From positions 186,316-250,315 of the forward strand of contig NZ_BMED01000001.1 in the NCBI RefSeq assembly GCF_014636315.1: 64,000 bases of DNA, in the 5' to 3' direction. Of the stretch, positions 41,794 to 51,145 are shown piece by piece; position 1 is the first letter of the stretch; each line of letters starts with the position of its first letter. The stretch is from Parundibacterium terreum. GTDB taxonomy: Bacteria > Pseudomonadota > Gammaproteobacteria > Burkholderiales > Burkholderiaceae_D. The notes under the pieces were generated by a model that made no database searches, was not told where the DNA came from, and saw only the letters and a program-made list of their open reading frames with translations. The translations under genes were made by a program, and so were the position numbers.

Positions 41794-44064
41794 ATGAAAT
41801 TCCGCTTCCCCATCGTCATTATTGACGAAGACTTCCGCTCAGAAAATACCTCCGGCCTCGGTATCCGCGCGCTTGCCGACGCGATGGAAAAAGAAGGCAT
41901 GGAAGTGCTGGGCGTGACCAGCTACGGTGACCTGTCCCAGTTTGCGCAACAGCAGTCGCGCGCATCCGCCTTCATCCTGTCTATCGATGATGAAGAGTTT
42001 GGCGACGGCACCGATGAAGAGACCGATTACGCGCTGAAGTCACTGCGCGCCTTTGTCGAAGAAATACGCTACAAGAACTCCGATATCCCTATTTACCTGT
42101 ATGGCGAGACGCGTACGTCGCGCCATATCCCCAACGATATCCTGCGCGAATTGCACGGCTTCATCCATATGTTCGAGGATACGCCGGAGTTCGTGGCGCG
42201 CCACATCATCCGTGAAGCAAAATCCTATCTGGATGGCCTGGCGCCGCCCTTTTTCCGCGCGCTGGTGCATTACGCAAATGACGGTTCTTACTCCTGGCAC
42301 TGCCCAGGACACTCGGGCGGCGTGGCTTTTCTGAAATCGCCTATCGGCCAGATGTTCCACCAGTTTTTCGGTGAGAACATGCTGCGCGCGGACGTCTGCA
42401 ATGCGGTAGAAGAACTGGGCCAGTTGCTGGATCATACCGGGCCGGTTGCTGCATCCGAGCGCAATGCGGCGCGCATCTTCAATGCGGATCATTGCTACTT
42501 CGTGACCAACGGCACGTCCACATCCAACAAGATGGTCTGGCACTCCACCGTTGCGCCCGGCGATATCGTTGTGGTTGACCGTAACTGCCACAAGTCCATC
42601 CTGCACTCCATCATCATGTGCGGCGCTATCCCTGTGTTCCTGATGCCTACCCGTAACCACCTCGGCATCATCGGCCCTATCCCGCTGGAAGAGTTCTCGA
42701 TGGAGAGCATCCAGAAGAAGATAGAAGCGAATCCCTTCGCACGCCAGGCAAAAAACAAGAAGCCGCGCATCCTGACCATCACGCAATCGACCTATGACGG
42801 CGTGGTGTATAACGTCGAGACGCTGAAGGATATGCTGGACGGCGAAATCGATACGCTGCACTTCGATGAAGCCTGGTTGCCGCACGCGACCTTCCATAGC
42901 TTCTACAAGGACATGCATGCGATCGGCAAGGACAGGCCGCGCGCGAAGAAGTCGATGATTTTCTCCACGCAGTCCACCCACAAACTGCTGGCCGGTATCT
43001 CGCAGGCTTCGCAAATCCTGGTGCGTGAATCCGAGACAGTGCAACTGGACAAGGACAGCTTCAACGAAGCCTACCTGATGCATACGTCCACCTCTCCGCA
43101 GTATGCGATTATCGCTTCCTGCGACATTGCTGCGGCGATGATGGAAGCGCCGGGCGGTACCGCGCTGGTAGAGGAATCGATCCTGGAAGCGCTGGACTTC
43201 CGCCGCGCGATGCGCAAGATCGATCAGGAGTGGGGCAAGGATTGGTGGTTCCAGGTTTGGGGCCCGGACACCTTTGCCGAAGACGGCATAGGTTCGCGCG
43301 AAGACTGGGTTATCCGTGCTGAGGACGACTGGCATGGCTTCGGCAAACTGGCGCCGAATTTCAATATGCTGGACCCGATCAAGGCAACCATCATCACCCC
43401 TGGTCTGTCCCTGGAAGGCCAGTTCGGTGAAACCGGTATCCCTGCCTCCATCGTGACCAAGTATCTGGCCGAACATGGCGTTATCGTTGAAAAGGCCGGC
43501 CTGTATTCGTTCTTTATCATGTTCACCATCGGCATTACCAAGGGCCGCTGGAATACCTTGCTGACTGCGCTGCAGCAGTTCAAGGACGACTACGACAAGA
43601 ACCAGCCTATGTGGCGCATCCTGCCTGAATTCGCTGCGGCCAATCCTCGCTATGAAGGCGTGGGCCTGAAGGACCTGTGCCAGGGTATTCACGCGGCCTA
43701 CAAGTCGCATGACGTGGCCCGCCTGACGACAGAGATGTATCTGTCCGATATGCAGCCAGCGATGAAGCCTTCGGACGCTTTCTCGAAGATGGCGCACAAG
43801 GAGATCGAACGTGTTTCCATCGACGAGCTGGAAGGCCGCGTAACGTCCATTCTGCTGACGCCCTACCCGCCAGGCATTCCTTTGCTGATTCCGGGTGAGC
43901 GCTTCAACAAGACCATCGTCGACTATCTGAAATTCGTGCGCGATTTCAATGAGAAGTTCCCTGGTTTTGAAACCGACTGCCATGGCCTCGTCAGGAAAGA
44001 AGTGGACGGCAAGCGCGGCTATTATGTAGATTGTGTCAAGGTCGGTGCCGAAGTAACGGGATAG
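41794..44064 (+). CDS. Arginine/lysine/ornithine decarboxylase
   Basis: A 756-residue fold-type I PLP decarboxylase of the Adi/Ldc/Spe type, making a polyamine or diamine (agmatine, cadaverine or putrescine) and CO2. It has an N-terminal flavodoxin-like wing (residues 1-130), the PLP lysine Lys397 (STHKLLAGIS) and a C-terminal domain. The amino-acid substrate cannot be set from sequence alone. The frame runs 22 codons further upstream, but ATG 41794 with GGAG six bases before it gives the family start. Monocistronic, with a strong terminator. Confidence 0.93.
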   Translation: MKFRFPIVIIDEDFRSENTSGLGIRALADAMEKEGMEVLGVTSYGDLSQFAQQQSRASAFILSIDDEEFGDGTDEETDYALKSLRAFVEEIRYKNSDIPIYLYGETRTSRHIPNDILRELHGFIHMFEDTPEFVARHIIREAKSYLDGLAPPFFRALVHYANDGSYSWHCPGHSGGVAFLKSPIGQMFHQFFGENMLRADVCNAVEELGQLLDHTGPVAASERNAARIFNADHCYFVTNGTSTSNKMVWHSTVAPGDIVVVDRNCHKSILHSIIMCGAIPVFLMPTRNHLGIIGPIPLEEFSMESIQKKIEANPFARQAKNKKPRILTITQSTYDGVVYNVETLKDMLDGEIDTLHFDEAWLPHATFHSFYKDMHAIGKDRPRAKKSMIFSTQSTHKLLAGISQASQILVRESETVQLDKDSFNEAYLMHTSTSPQYAIIASCDIAAAMMEAPGGTALVEESILEALDFRRAMRKIDQEWGKDWWFQVWGPDTFAEDGIGSREDWVIRAEDDWHGFGKLAPNFNMLDPIKATIITPGLSLEGQFGETGIPASIVTKYLAEHGVIVEKAGLYSFFIMFTIGITKGRWNTLLTALQQFKDDYDKNQPMWRILPEFAAANPRYEGVGLKDLCQGIHAAYKSHDVARLTTEMYLSDMQPAMKPSDAFSKMAHKEIERVSIDELEGRVTSILLTPYPPGIPLLIPGERFNKTIVDYLKFVRDFNEKFPGFETDCHGLVRKEVDGKRGYYVDCVKVGAEVTG

Positions 44065-44070
44065 TGATAC

Positions 44071-44087
44071 GGTACAAGGCTTGTACC
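44071..44087 (+). other. Short perfect hairpin GGTACAA/TTGTACC
   Basis: A 7-bp stem with a 3-nt loop right after the decarboxylase stop, ahead of the true terminator. It may protect the 3' end or bind a regulator. Confidence 0.35.
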
Positions 44088-44096
44088 AAAGTCTGC

Positions 44097-44130
44097 AAAA
44101 ATGCGCTTGATTCCATCAAGCGCATTTTTT
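44097..44130 (+). terminator. Rho-independent terminator of the decarboxylase gene
   Basis: AAAATGCGCTTGA pairs with TCAAGCGCATTTT (13 bp, 5-nt loop) followed by more T residues. Confidence 0.92.
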
Positions 44131-44256
44131 ATGTTCGCTAATCGCAACATGATGCGCAACCCCATGTTCTTTTAGCTATATTTTCCATATACTATATGGA
44201 CGAATATATTTCGAATCTGTAAGCACTCCACCAATAAAAATTAACTCGGGCTTTAG

Positions 44257-45153
44257 ATGGGCGATATTCCAGCATTAACGGCGATTAAACCGACTGACAT
44301 CAGCGTCGGCAAGGCGCTGCCTTGGCCGGTCTACGATATGCACGGCAATTTGATGTTTGAAGCCGGCATGATCATAGAAAACCAGCACCAACTGGAACGC
44401 CTGGTGATTAACGCCTATTGCATGGATTCCCTTTGGAATAGCGTTCCTTCCAGGCAGCCAGAGCCACCACCGCCTCAGGTCGAAGAAAAAGAAGACGACA
44501 AACGCGACCAGATGATAGAACTGGATAGCGTGCGCTGGAGCGTCGGCGAAAAATTATTCCTGCAAATGGCGGATAATGCCGCGATGCGTTTTACCGTCAA
44601 GATGATCGGTTTCCTCAAAGGCAAATCCATCGTCGTGTCGGCACCGATGATAGACGGCGGCGCGCCCAGGATACGCGACGGCCAGACTTTCATTGTCCGC
44701 GCTTTCACCGGCAAGACCGCCTATGCATTTAGCGCATCGGCACTGAAATCGGTGTTCTTCCCCTATTCCTATCTGCACCTGTCTTACCCGGACAAAGTCA
44801 GGAGCACCGTGATACGGCATGGCTCGCGCGCGACGGTGAAGATCATCGCGTCGGTGACGATTGGTAATTCCGAACAAACCACGGCCGCTGTGCTGAATGA
44901 CTTGAGTACCGGCGGTGCATCGGGCGTAATCAAGAAGAATATCGGCGAGCGCGGCGATTCTGGCGTGATCAAGTTCAAGGTGAGAGCTGCAGGCAATGAC
45001 GAAATCCTGACCTTGAGTTTCATTCTGCGCTCCATTGAGGCGATAGAAAATGAAGACAGCTATCGATATGGTTTTCAATTCAACGACCTGGATGCGCAAT
45101 CCAGGCTGGTCTTGTCCGCCTTTGTGCATCAGACTCTGGTTGAGGCGGACTAA
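44257..45153 (+). CDS. PilZ-domain protein (flagellar-brake-like, cyclic-di-GMP binding)
   Basis: A 298-residue cytosolic protein. The N-terminal part (about 90-190) resembles the YcgR N-terminal domain and the C-terminal part is a PilZ domain: VRSTVIRHGSRATVKI holds the Arg residues of the RxxxR motif and NDLSTGGASG is the (D/N)xSxxG motif, together the cyclic-di-GMP site. A proline-rich linker is seen at about 68-78. It may couple the second messenger to motility or adhesion, but no flagellar gene is nearby. Confidence 0.85.
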   Translation: MGDIPALTAIKPTDISVGKALPWPVYDMHGNLMFEAGMIIENQHQLERLVINAYCMDSLWNSVPSRQPEPPPPQVEEKEDDKRDQMIELDSVRWSVGEKLFLQMADNAAMRFTVKMIGFLKGKSIVVSAPMIDGGAPRIRDGQTFIVRAFTGKTAYAFSASALKSVFFPYSYLHLSYPDKVRSTVIRHGSRATVKIIASVTIGNSEQTTAAVLNDLSTGGASGVIKKNIGERGDSGVIKFKVRAAGNDEILTLSFILRSIEAIENEDSYRYGFQFNDLDAQSRLVLSAFVHQTLVEAD

Positions 45154-45253
45154 GTAGGCTGAGCACGCTGCCCATATGACCCTATCGGCCGGCTCGCATG
45201 CTGGCCTCATCTCCCTCTTTTTCGCCGCACTGTCATTCTTATACAACAAACGA

Positions 45254-45280
45254 GGCCGGGCATACCCAGGCCCTTTTTTT
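45254..45280 (+). terminator. Terminator after the PilZ gene
   Basis: GGCC-GG and CC-GGCC pair (one mismatch) around CATAC and a seven-T tract follows. Confidence 0.7.
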
Positions 45281-45358
45281 GTTTATAGCTGCAGCTCCAG
45301 ACACAGGATTGCTGTCTCTTGATGGCGACGATTGTCCACATTACATTTGGTCGAGATA

Positions 45359-45419
45359 GTTACGCAAAGTAACACTTATTGCTTGGCCCAAAAAATTTAC
45401 GCATGTTACTTTGCGTTAC
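45359..45419. promoter_or_regulatory. 16-bp element in two inverted copies before DUF1800
   Basis: GTTACGCAAAGTAACA at 45359-45374 (plus strand) and GTAACGCAAAGTAACA at 45404-45419 (minus strand) differ at one base and give a perfect 13-bp inverted repeat with a 29-bp gap. Each copy is itself partly symmetric (GTWAC...GTAAC). The pair ends 32 bp before the DUF1800 start codon, so it probably spans the promoter. Confidence 0.6.
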
Positions 45420-45451
45420 ATCATCAAATTCAATTCAGGCAGGGATAAACC

Positions 45452-47173
45452 ATGTTGAAGTCGCTTTCACGGGCATTGCCGTTGGCCTTGCTCACGGTAT
45501 TACTGGCTTCTTGTGGGGGCGGAGGCTCTGGGGGCGGTACTGCTCCCGTAAGCGGCGGCAGCAATCCCGGTGGCTCCGGAGGTTCAGGTTCCGCCCCTCC
45601 TCCTACTGCGGCACAAGCGGCCCGCATGCTGACGCAAGCCAGCTTTGGCCCCACCAGCGGCGATATCAGTGCCCTCAGCGCCAGTTCTTATTCCGCATGG
45701 CTGGAGGCGCAATTTACGAAGCCGCAAAAGCTGCACCGCAGCTATATGGACAGCATCAGCGCAACGCTGGCGTCCGGTCAATCGCTTAGCCAGAACAACT
45801 TCTTTGAATCCTTCTGGCAGCAGGCGGTAACCGGCGATGACCAATTGCGCCAGCGCGTGACCTTTGCCTTGTCGCAGATTTTTGTGGTGTCCTTCCAGGA
45901 CAGTACCGTTGCGAATTTTCCGCGTGGAGTCGCCTCGTATTACGACATGCTGGGAGCAAATGCATTCGGTAATTTCCGCGATTTGCTGCAGGCAGTGAGT
46001 CTGCACCCCATGATGGGCATCTACCTGACTTCCTTGCATAATCAAAAGGAGTCAGGCTCGCGTATTCCAGACCAGAATTATGCACGGGAAGTGATGCAGC
46101 TTTGCACGATAGGCTTATATCAGTTGAATCTGGATGGCAGCGTCAAGCTCGCCAACGGCAAGCCGGTGGAAACCTACAACAATGATGACATCAGCGGCTT
46201 GTCCAAGGTCTTCACTGGCTGGAGCTGGGCCGGCGCCGACAAGAGCGATACGCGCTTTTTCGGAGGTAATCCCGATCCGGACCGCGACTGGAAGCCGATG
46301 CAGAGTTATCCTAAATATCACTCCACGTCGGCCAAGAGCTTTCTGGGTGTGACTATTGCCGCCCAAGGCTCGGCGGATCCTGAGGCTAGTCTCAAGGTAG
46401 CGATGGACACCCTTTACAACCACCCCAATGTCGGTCCTTTCATCGGTAAGCAATTGATACAGCGGCTGGTGACCAGCAACCCCAGCCCGCAGTATGTGGC
46501 GCGGGTTGCCGCAGCGTTTAACAACAACGGCCAGAACGTACGCGGTGACATGAAGGCAGTGATCCGCGCGATCCTGCTCGATACCGAAGCCCGCGATGAC
46601 AGCAGCCTTTCCAGCGCGACCACCGGCAAATTGCGCGAGCCGGTTATCCGCCTGGCCAACTGGATGCGCGCCTTCAATGCCAGCTCCACCTCTACACGTT
46701 TCCTGATGGGCAACCTGGACGATCCGCTGAGTGCGCTTGGGCAGACCCCGATGCGTTCTTCTTCTGTCTTCAATTTCTACCGCCCTGGCTATGTGCCGCC
46801 AAATACCAGTATTGCAGCGGCAGGCCTGGTGTCGCCGGAAATGCAGATCACGGGAGAGACTACGGTAGTCGGCTACCTGAACTTCATGCGCGATGTGATC
46901 CCCAACGGAACTGGCTCCTCGCGTGACGTCAAGCCTGACTACACGGCAGAACTCGCTCTGGCTGCGACGCCGGAACAACTGGTCGACAGGGTCAACCTGT
47001 TGCTGATGGCGAGCCAGATGTCTTCGACACTGCGCAGCCAGATACTGGCCGCGGTCAACTCTGTAACGATACCGTCGGGGACAGGAACCAATGTGGATAC
47101 GGCGCGCAAGAACCGCGTCAGCCTGGCCGTGTTCCTGACCATGGCATCACCCGAATACCTAGCACAGAAATAA
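45452..47173 (+). CDS. DUF1800 domain lipoprotein
   Basis: A 573-residue protein with a lipoprotein signal (LLASC lipobox, Cys21) and then a Gly/Ser-rich linker, so it is anchored on the periplasmic side of a membrane. The rest has the DUF1800 pattern: AARMLTQASFGPTSGDI, LWQQAVTGDDQLRQRVTFALSQIFVV-type core and NYAREVMQLCTIGLYQLN. Function unknown. It is followed after 13 nt by the DUF1501 gene, a pairing seen widely in bacteria. Confidence 0.88.
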   Translation: MLKSLSRALPLALLTVLLASCGGGGSGGGTAPVSGGSNPGGSGGSGSAPPPTAAQAARMLTQASFGPTSGDISALSASSYSAWLEAQFTKPQKLHRSYMDSISATLASGQSLSQNNFFESFWQQAVTGDDQLRQRVTFALSQIFVVSFQDSTVANFPRGVASYYDMLGANAFGNFRDLLQAVSLHPMMGIYLTSLHNQKESGSRIPDQNYAREVMQLCTIGLYQLNLDGSVKLANGKPVETYNNDDISGLSKVFTGWSWAGADKSDTRFFGGNPDPDRDWKPMQSYPKYHSTSAKSFLGVTIAAQGSADPEASLKVAMDTLYNHPNVGPFIGKQLIQRLVTSNPSPQYVARVAAAFNNNGQNVRGDMKAVIRAILLDTEARDDSSLSSATTGKLREPVIRLANWMRAFNASSTSTRFLMGNLDDPLSALGQTPMRSSSVFNFYRPGYVPPNTSIAAAGLVSPEMQITGETTVVGYLNFMRDVIPNGTGSSRDVKPDYTAELALAATPEQLVDRVNLLLMASQMSSTLRSQILAAVNSVTIPSGTGTNVDTARKNRVSLAVFLTMASPEYLAQK

Positions 47174-47186
47174 AGCGGAGAACCTT

Positions 47187-48629
47187 ATGTCTTCAACACC
47201 AAATGCTTCGCGCCGCGAATTCCTGCGCATGGCTTCGGCCCTGTCGGTGGCGGGCACTGCCGCACCCTTTGCCCTCAATCTTGCTGCGATGGGTTCCGCT
47301 GCGGCGCAGACTGCTCCGGGTGACTATAAAGCATTGATCTGCCTGTTCATGTTTGGCGCAAATGACCACGCCAATACAGTGCTGGCAACCGATAGCGGCT
47401 CATGGAGCCAATACCTGAGCGTGCGTACGACGACCGATGCGGGTTCTATCGCGCTGCCGGCAGTAGGAGCACCGGGAGGCGTCATCCCCATCGTGCCATC
47501 GAGCACGCAGGCAGGACGCAGCTTTGCGTTGCACCCAAATATGGTGGAAATGAAGTCGCTGTTTGATGGCGGTCGCGCTGCCATTGTGAGCAATGTCGGT
47601 CCTTTGATCATGCCGACCACACTGGCGCAGTACAAGGCAGCCAGCGTGCCATTGCCGCCTAAACTATTCTCACACAACGACCAGCAATCCTTGTGGCAAG
47701 CCTATGCGCCGGAAGGCGCAGCATATGGCTGGGGCGGCCGCATGGGCGATCTGCTGGCGGCAAATAACAGCAATCCGATTTTTACAGCGATTTCAGCATC
47801 GGGTAATGCGGTATTCCTGGCAGGGAAAACGATTAATCAATATCAGGTCAGCGCATCCGGCGCCGTGCCTATCGGTGGCCTGACCGGTACCTTGTTTGGT
47901 TCCAGCAGTGCATCTGGCGCATTCAAATCCATCATCACCGGGGATAGTTCCAATGTTTTCCAGAAGGACTACGCAGCCGTTACTAGCCGCTCCATCAATG
48001 CGCAAAGTCTGTTGAGCCCGGCGATGGCGCCGGCCGGTGGATCCGGCGTGCCTAATCCTACCCAATACACCAACCCGAATACCGGTGCGCTGGCAAACAA
48101 TTCTCTGGCGATACAGCTACAGACAGTGGCGAGGATCATCGCCGGCCGCAGCGCTCTGGGTGCGAAGCGCCAGGTGTTTTTCGTCAGCCTGGGCGGTTTC
48201 GATACCCATGACTTCCAGAAAACTGCACAGGCCGATTTGCTGGCGAGGCTGTCGCATGCGATCGCCTATTTTGACGGCGTGGTCGGCAACTTGCAGGGGG
48301 CTGATTTGCGCCAACAGGTGACATTGTTCACCGCCTCTGATTTTGGTCGCACCTTTACCAGCAATGGCGACGGCACCGATCACGGCTGGGGTTCGCATCA
48401 TTTTGTGGTTGGCGGCGCAGTCAAGGGCGGCAATATCTATGGCGATTTCCCGGTAACCGGGCTCAAGCATAATCTGGACGTGGGCTCAGGCAGCTTGCTG
48501 CCACAATTCTCGGTGGACCAGTATGGCGCCACGCTGGCCAACTGGTTCGGCCTGAGCGCGACGCAGATCAATGATGTCTTCCCAAACATCGTGAATTTTA
48601 CGACGCGTAATATCGGCTTCCTGGGGTGA
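47187..48629 (+). CDS. DUF1501 protein with a Tat signal
   Basis: A 480-residue protein with a twin-arginine signal (SRREFLRMASALSVAGTAAPF), so exported folded, perhaps with a cofactor or metal. The DUF1501 (sulfatase-like fold) body contains YKALICLFMFGANDHANTVL, GGFDTHDFQ and ASDFGRTFTSNGDGTDHGWGSHHFVVGG, with Asp and His residues fit for metal binding. Its role beside DUF1800 is unknown. It ends 15 bp from the convergent glutaminase gene. Confidence 0.88.
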   Translation: MSSTPNASRREFLRMASALSVAGTAAPFALNLAAMGSAAAQTAPGDYKALICLFMFGANDHANTVLATDSGSWSQYLSVRTTTDAGSIALPAVGAPGGVIPIVPSSTQAGRSFALHPNMVEMKSLFDGGRAAIVSNVGPLIMPTTLAQYKAASVPLPPKLFSHNDQQSLWQAYAPEGAAYGWGGRMGDLLAANNSNPIFTAISASGNAVFLAGKTINQYQVSASGAVPIGGLTGTLFGSSSASGAFKSIITGDSSNVFQKDYAAVTSRSINAQSLLSPAMAPAGGSGVPNPTQYTNPNTGALANNSLAIQLQTVARIIAGRSALGAKRQVFFVSLGGFDTHDFQKTAQADLLARLSHAIAYFDGVVGNLQGADLRQQVTLFTASDFGRTFTSNGDGTDHGWGSHHFVVGGAVKGGNIYGDFPVTGLKHNLDVGSGSLLPQFSVDQYGATLANWFGLSATQINDVFPNIVNFTTRNIGFLG

Positions 48630-48644
48630 TCCCCGTTTGTTCAG

Positions 48645-49586
48645 TCAGAAGATGGAGCGCGAAGTCAGCGTCGTAAAGCGCTCCAGCGCGTAAGTACCGG
48701 CCAGGGAGTTGCCGGTGTGGTCCAGCCCCGGCGACCATACGGCAACGGCCAGCTCTCCTGGCACCAAGGCGAGGATACCGCCGCCCACACCGCTCTTGGC
48801 TGGCAATCCCACGCGATAGGCAAAGTCCCCTGCCGCATCATAGGTGCCGCAGGTCAGCATCAGCGCATTCAGGCGCTTGGCAGAGCTGGCATCCAGTATC
48901 TGGGCCCCACTCCAGGGTATGGTGCCGTGCTGTGCCAGGAAGCCGCCAGCTTTGGCAAGTTCAGCGCAGGTCATCGTGATGGAGCATTGGCGGCAGTAGC
49001 TGTCTATGACCGTTTTCACCGGGTTGTGCAGATTGCCGAAGTCTTTCATTAGATGGGCGATTGCATAATTGCGATGGGCGGTCTCCCGCTCGGATTGCGC
49101 CACTGCCAGATCAAAATCAATGCAGTTCTCATCCGCGATCAGGCGTGCAAATTGCAATACGGCGATATCCGACTGCACAAAGCGCGACGACAGGATGTCC
49201 GTCATGACCAGCGCGCCCGCATTGATGAAGGGATTGCGCGGCTTGCCCTTCTCATATTCCAGCTGCACAAGTGAGTTGAAGGGATTGCCTGAAGGCTCAC
49301 GCCCTACCCTGTGCCAGATGCTGTCGCCTTCGCGCGAGAAAGCGAGGGCGAGCGCAAACAGCTTGGTCACGCTTTGCAGTGAAAATTTTTGATGCGCATC
49401 CCCGATGGCAAAAGTCTGGCCGTCCAGGCAATATACAGCCATGCCGAAGTGGTAGCCCGATACTCTTGATAATTGCGGGATATAGCTGGCGACTTTTCCT
49501 TGCGATAGCAAGGGCTGTACCTCGGCACAGATGGTTTCCAGGATTGCCGCATAGTCGGGTGTTGCCTGCATATCGGTGGTCGTCAT
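48645..49586 (-). CDS. glsA: Glutaminase
   Basis: Hydrolyses glutamine to glutamate and ammonia in the cytosol. The 313-residue product is a serine-dependent beta-lactamase-like glutaminase: Ser72 and Lys75 form the SxxK motif (SLQSVTK), with NPFINAGALV and the late SGVGGGILAL loop. An alternative Met at 49571 is possible. It is divergent from dadA, with a 206-bp gap rich in repeats. Confidence 0.95.
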   Translation of the reverse strand: MTTTDMQATPDYAAILETICAEVQPLLSQGKVASYIPQLSRVSGYHFGMAVYCLDGQTFAIGDAHQKFSLQSVTKLFALALAFSREGDSIWHRVGREPSGNPFNSLVQLEYEKGKPRNPFINAGALVMTDILSSRFVQSDIAVLQFARLIADENCIDFDLAVAQSERETAHRNYAIAHLMKDFGNLHNPVKTVIDSYCRQCSITMTCAELAKAGGFLAQHGTIPWSGAQILDASSAKRLNALMLTCGTYDAAGDFAYRVGLPAKSGVGGGILALVPGELAVAVWSPGLDHTGNSLAGTYALERFTTLTSRSIF

Positions 49587-49616
49587 AGATTTGTCGCGGA
49601 TAAGAAAGCAGTGCTT

Positions 49617-49640
49617 AATGCAAAGAATGCAAAGAATGCA
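49617..49640. repeat. AATGCAAAG direct repeats
   Basis: AATGCAAAG twice followed by AATGCA, a 9-nt period, just upstream of the glutaminase start. A similar TGCAAAG occurs near 49681-49687. Could be short iterated regulator sites. Confidence 0.5.
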
Positions 49641-49716
49641 TGAAAAATCGAATCGCCAGCTTAGCTTAGAAGTGCTTCATTGCAAAGCAAAGCCATAACT
49701 TATGTAGGCTTGCGGT

Positions 49717-49731
49717 ATGCCAATTTGGCAT
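49717..49731. promoter_or_regulatory. 15-bp palindrome ATGCCAATTTGGCAT in the glutaminase/dadA gap
   Basis: ATGCCAA-T-TTGGCAT is a perfect palindrome about 62 bp before the dadA start and 131 bp before glutaminase. Its symmetry and position suggest an operator; no cognate regulator gene is adjacent. Confidence 0.5.
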
Positions 49732-49792
49732 GGGACATTTTTGCTGCAGTTGCGTAAGATAGGAATGGTAATTTTTCAACCAGAAAACACTC

Positions 49793-51055
49793 ATGCATAT
49801 CTGTGTACTAGGCGCTGGGGTCATAGGCGTTACTACTGCCCATCAATTACTGCAAGTCGGCCATCAGGTGACATTGATCGAAGCACAGGCTGAGCCAGGG
49901 CGGATGACCAGCTACGGCAACGGCGCGCAGCTCAGCTATTCCTATGTAGCGCCTTTGGCTGATCCTTCGGTATGGAGCAAATGGCCCTATTACCTGTTCA
50001 GCTCGGAATCTCCGCTGACCCTGAAGCCACGGCTGGATCCGGCCCAATGGAGCTGGCTGATCAAGTTCCTGGCTGCCAGCAATGTACAGCAGGTCAAGCG
50101 TACGACGATAGACCTGCTGCAACTGGCTTTTTTCAGCAGGGACAAACTGGCGCAACTGCAATCGGTAAAACCACTGGAATTTTCCTATGAGACCTCCGGC
50201 AAGCTGGTGATGTTTACCGACAAGGCAGCACTGGAGTCCGCCCGCAAGCAAGTAGAGTTTCAGGCGCAATATGGTTGCCAGCAAGAAGTCATAGACGCCA
50301 AGCGCTGCATGGAGTTAGAACCGGCACTTGCCGCATCGAAGCGTCAATGGGCCGGCGGTGTATACACGGCCAGCGAAGAGGCAGGAGATTGCGCGCAGTT
50401 TTGCTCGCAATTGCTGGAAACAATGAAGCCGTCGCCAGAATTCCGTTTTTTACCTGGTTCGCACGTCAGCGAAGTGAACATAAAGGATCATCGCTTGCAG
50501 GCTGTCAGCATAGGCAAGGAAAGCATAGAGGCAGATAGCTTCGTGCTGGCGATGGGTGTAGATAGCACAGCGTTTGCGCATAAGCTGGGCTTTACGCTGC
50601 CGGTCTATCCACTGAAGGGCTATAGCATTACGGTACCGCTTGCTGAAGATGTTGGAGATGCAGCGCCAAAAGTGTCGATTACCGATTTGTCGCGCAAGAT
50701 CGTGTATGCCCGACTGGGAAATCGCCTGCGCGTCGCTGGACGCGTGGAAATCCTGGGCATGGATCGCAGCATACCGCAGCGTGCCGTGGATGAACTGGTC
50801 AACGGTACCAGGGAACTCTTCCCGGGCTGTGGCGAGCTGTCTGACAGTGGCAGCCTGTCACCGTGGGCAGGTTTCCGTCCGGCCACGCCTACCGGTCTGC
50901 CTATCATAGGCAAATCGCCGGTCTCGAATGTGTTCCTGAATGTGGGCCATGGTGCGCTGGGCTGGACCCTGGCTTGCGGTAGTGCTGCATTGCTGGCAGA
51001 AATGATTGCAGGCAGGCCAACCAGTATCAATTCCCAGGCATATAGCTATCAGTAG
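49793..51055 (+). CDS. dadA: D-amino-acid dehydrogenase
   Basis: FAD enzyme that oxidises D-amino acids to keto acids and passes electrons to the respiratory chain at the inner membrane. The 420-residue product has the FAD-binding start MHICVLGAGVIGVTTAHQLLQVGHQVTLIEA, the SYGNGAQLSYSYVAPLADPS block typical of DadA, and a C-terminal PTGLPIIGKSPVSNVFLNVGHGALGWTLACGS. No alanine racemase or Lrp gene is beside it. Confidence 0.93.
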   Translation: MHICVLGAGVIGVTTAHQLLQVGHQVTLIEAQAEPGRMTSYGNGAQLSYSYVAPLADPSVWSKWPYYLFSSESPLTLKPRLDPAQWSWLIKFLAASNVQQVKRTTIDLLQLAFFSRDKLAQLQSVKPLEFSYETSGKLVMFTDKAALESARKQVEFQAQYGCQQEVIDAKRCMELEPALAASKRQWAGGVYTASEEAGDCAQFCSQLLETMKPSPEFRFLPGSHVSEVNIKDHRLQAVSIGKESIEADSFVLAMGVDSTAFAHKLGFTLPVYPLKGYSITVPLAEDVGDAAPKVSITDLSRKIVYARLGNRLRVAGRVEILGMDRSIPQRAVDELVNGTRELFPGCGELSDSGSLSPWAGFRPATPTGLPIIGKSPVSNVFLNVGHGALGWTLACGSAALLAEMIAGRPTSINSQAYSYQ

Positions 51056-51145
51056 CTGTAAAGGCCAGCGTGTAGCGGTAATGCCCTGGCCGCAGATAAG
51101 ACTTTTGCCAGGCCCGGGAGCGCATCCCGCACCTGGCTGATGAAA

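Noticed and set aside
42040..43983. A 647-codon open frame opposite the decarboxylase gene
   Set aside because: It mirrors the codon pattern of the decarboxylase, has no recognisable domain and no ribosome-binding site; the sense gene is certain.
45530..45600. Low-complexity GGC/GGT-rich stretch as a DNA repeat
   Set aside because: It encodes the Gly/Ser-rich linker behind the lipobox of the DUF1800 protein, a normal lipoprotein feature.
49727..49744. Possible sigma-54 promoter before dadA (TTGGCATG)
   Set aside because: The GC of the -12 box is 14, not 10, bases after GG, so the spacing is wrong.
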